DNA from: Stagonosporopsis chrysanthemi
Taxonomy: Eukaryota > Ascomycota > Dothideomycetes > Pleosporales > Didymellaceae
Assembly (NCBI GenBank): GCA_022560025.1
Contig: JAFISE010000192.1
Span: 1 to 55,695, forward strand
Direction of reading: 5' to 3'
DNA length: 55,695 bases
In this document: positions 55,558 through 55,695 of the stretch, in pieces
Position numbering within the stretch: the first letter of the stretch is position 1
How the letters are laid out: each line of letters opens with the position of its first letter
Program-made: the position numbers and the translations under genes
Notes under the pieces: model-generated
What the model saw: only the letters and a program-made list of their open reading frames with translations
Database searches by the model: none
Told to the model about the DNA's origin: nothing

Positions 55558-55695
55558 CCCCCCCCCCCCCCCCCCCCCCGGGGGGGGGGGGGGGGGGAAA
55601 ACCCCCCCCCCCCCCCCCGTTCCCCGGTTTTAAAACCCGCCACCACCCCCCCGACCACACAAAAAAAAAAGGGGGGGGACTTTTGTAAAAAAAAA
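55558..55695. other. Probable assembly artefact at the end of the sequence
   Basis: Runs of C, G, A and T (for example about 21 C directly followed by about 18 G) make up most of these 138 bases. They do not resemble any natural repeat in the rest of the window. They look like a low-quality contig edge. Confidence 0.8.

Noticed and set aside
1..55695. CRISPR arrays, bacterial operons, Shine-Dalgarno sites, attachment sites
   Set aside because: The window is eukaryotic nuclear DNA with spliceosomal introns, and no such structures were seen.

Overview
This window is nuclear DNA of a filamentous ascomycete. The genes carry short introns of mostly 40-60 bp with GTAAGT-like donors, CTRAC branch sites and YAG acceptors. 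The gene types are also fungal: a Zn2Cys6 transcription factor, a LaeA-like methyltransferase, a MARVEL membrane protein and a PD-(D/E)XK-like fungal family. A dothideomycete is my best guess, from general style only. The last ~140 bp are runs of single bases and look like an assembly edge.

Layout. 1-2.5 kb: end of an RS-rich protein, microsatellites, and a dispersed 19-bp motif present in seven copies. 2.5-5.2 kb: an F-box-like protein and an unknown protein whose 3' part crosses reading frames. 6.2-11.5 kb: an aldehyde dehydrogenase and a Zn2Cys6 regulator, head to head. 12.3-13.9 kb: a PD-(D/E)XK nuclease-like protein. 15.2-22 kb: an accessory stretch with a small unknown protein, a secreted homologue of bacterial cyclohexadienyl dehydratase (likely acquired from bacteria), an unknown membrane protein, a phosphotransferase-like kinase and a DJ-1/PfpI gene split by stop codons. 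23.1-25.7 kb: a PAP2 lipid phosphatase convergent with a methyltransferase.

27.3-34.3 kb is a housekeeping block: glycyl-tRNA synthetase and RPF1 head to head, then the CAF1/POP2 deadenylase and complex I subunit B12 head to head. About 6.7 kb with no convincing gene follows (34.3-41.0 kb). 41.0-51.1 kb carries four rightward genes: a CRIB-domain protein, a PAF-acetylhydrolase, a MARVEL protein and an omega/GTO-type glutathione transferase. 51.8-55.2 kb holds an ankyrin-repeat scrap and a divergent pair. One member is a serine-protease-like protein with a Cys-rich tail, broken by a stop and a homopolymer slip. The other is a protein with one C-terminal membrane segment.

The most unusual items are the bacterial-type dehydratase with a fungal secretion signal, the seven-copy motif array, the divergent pair at the right end, the stop-free 51-bp intron just before the CRIB motif, and the concentration of damaged genes at 18-22 kb and 52-54 kb. 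The damage could be real decay or indel errors in a draft assembly, and the sequence alone cannot decide. Gene starts are set at ATG codons and splice sites were assigned by eye.
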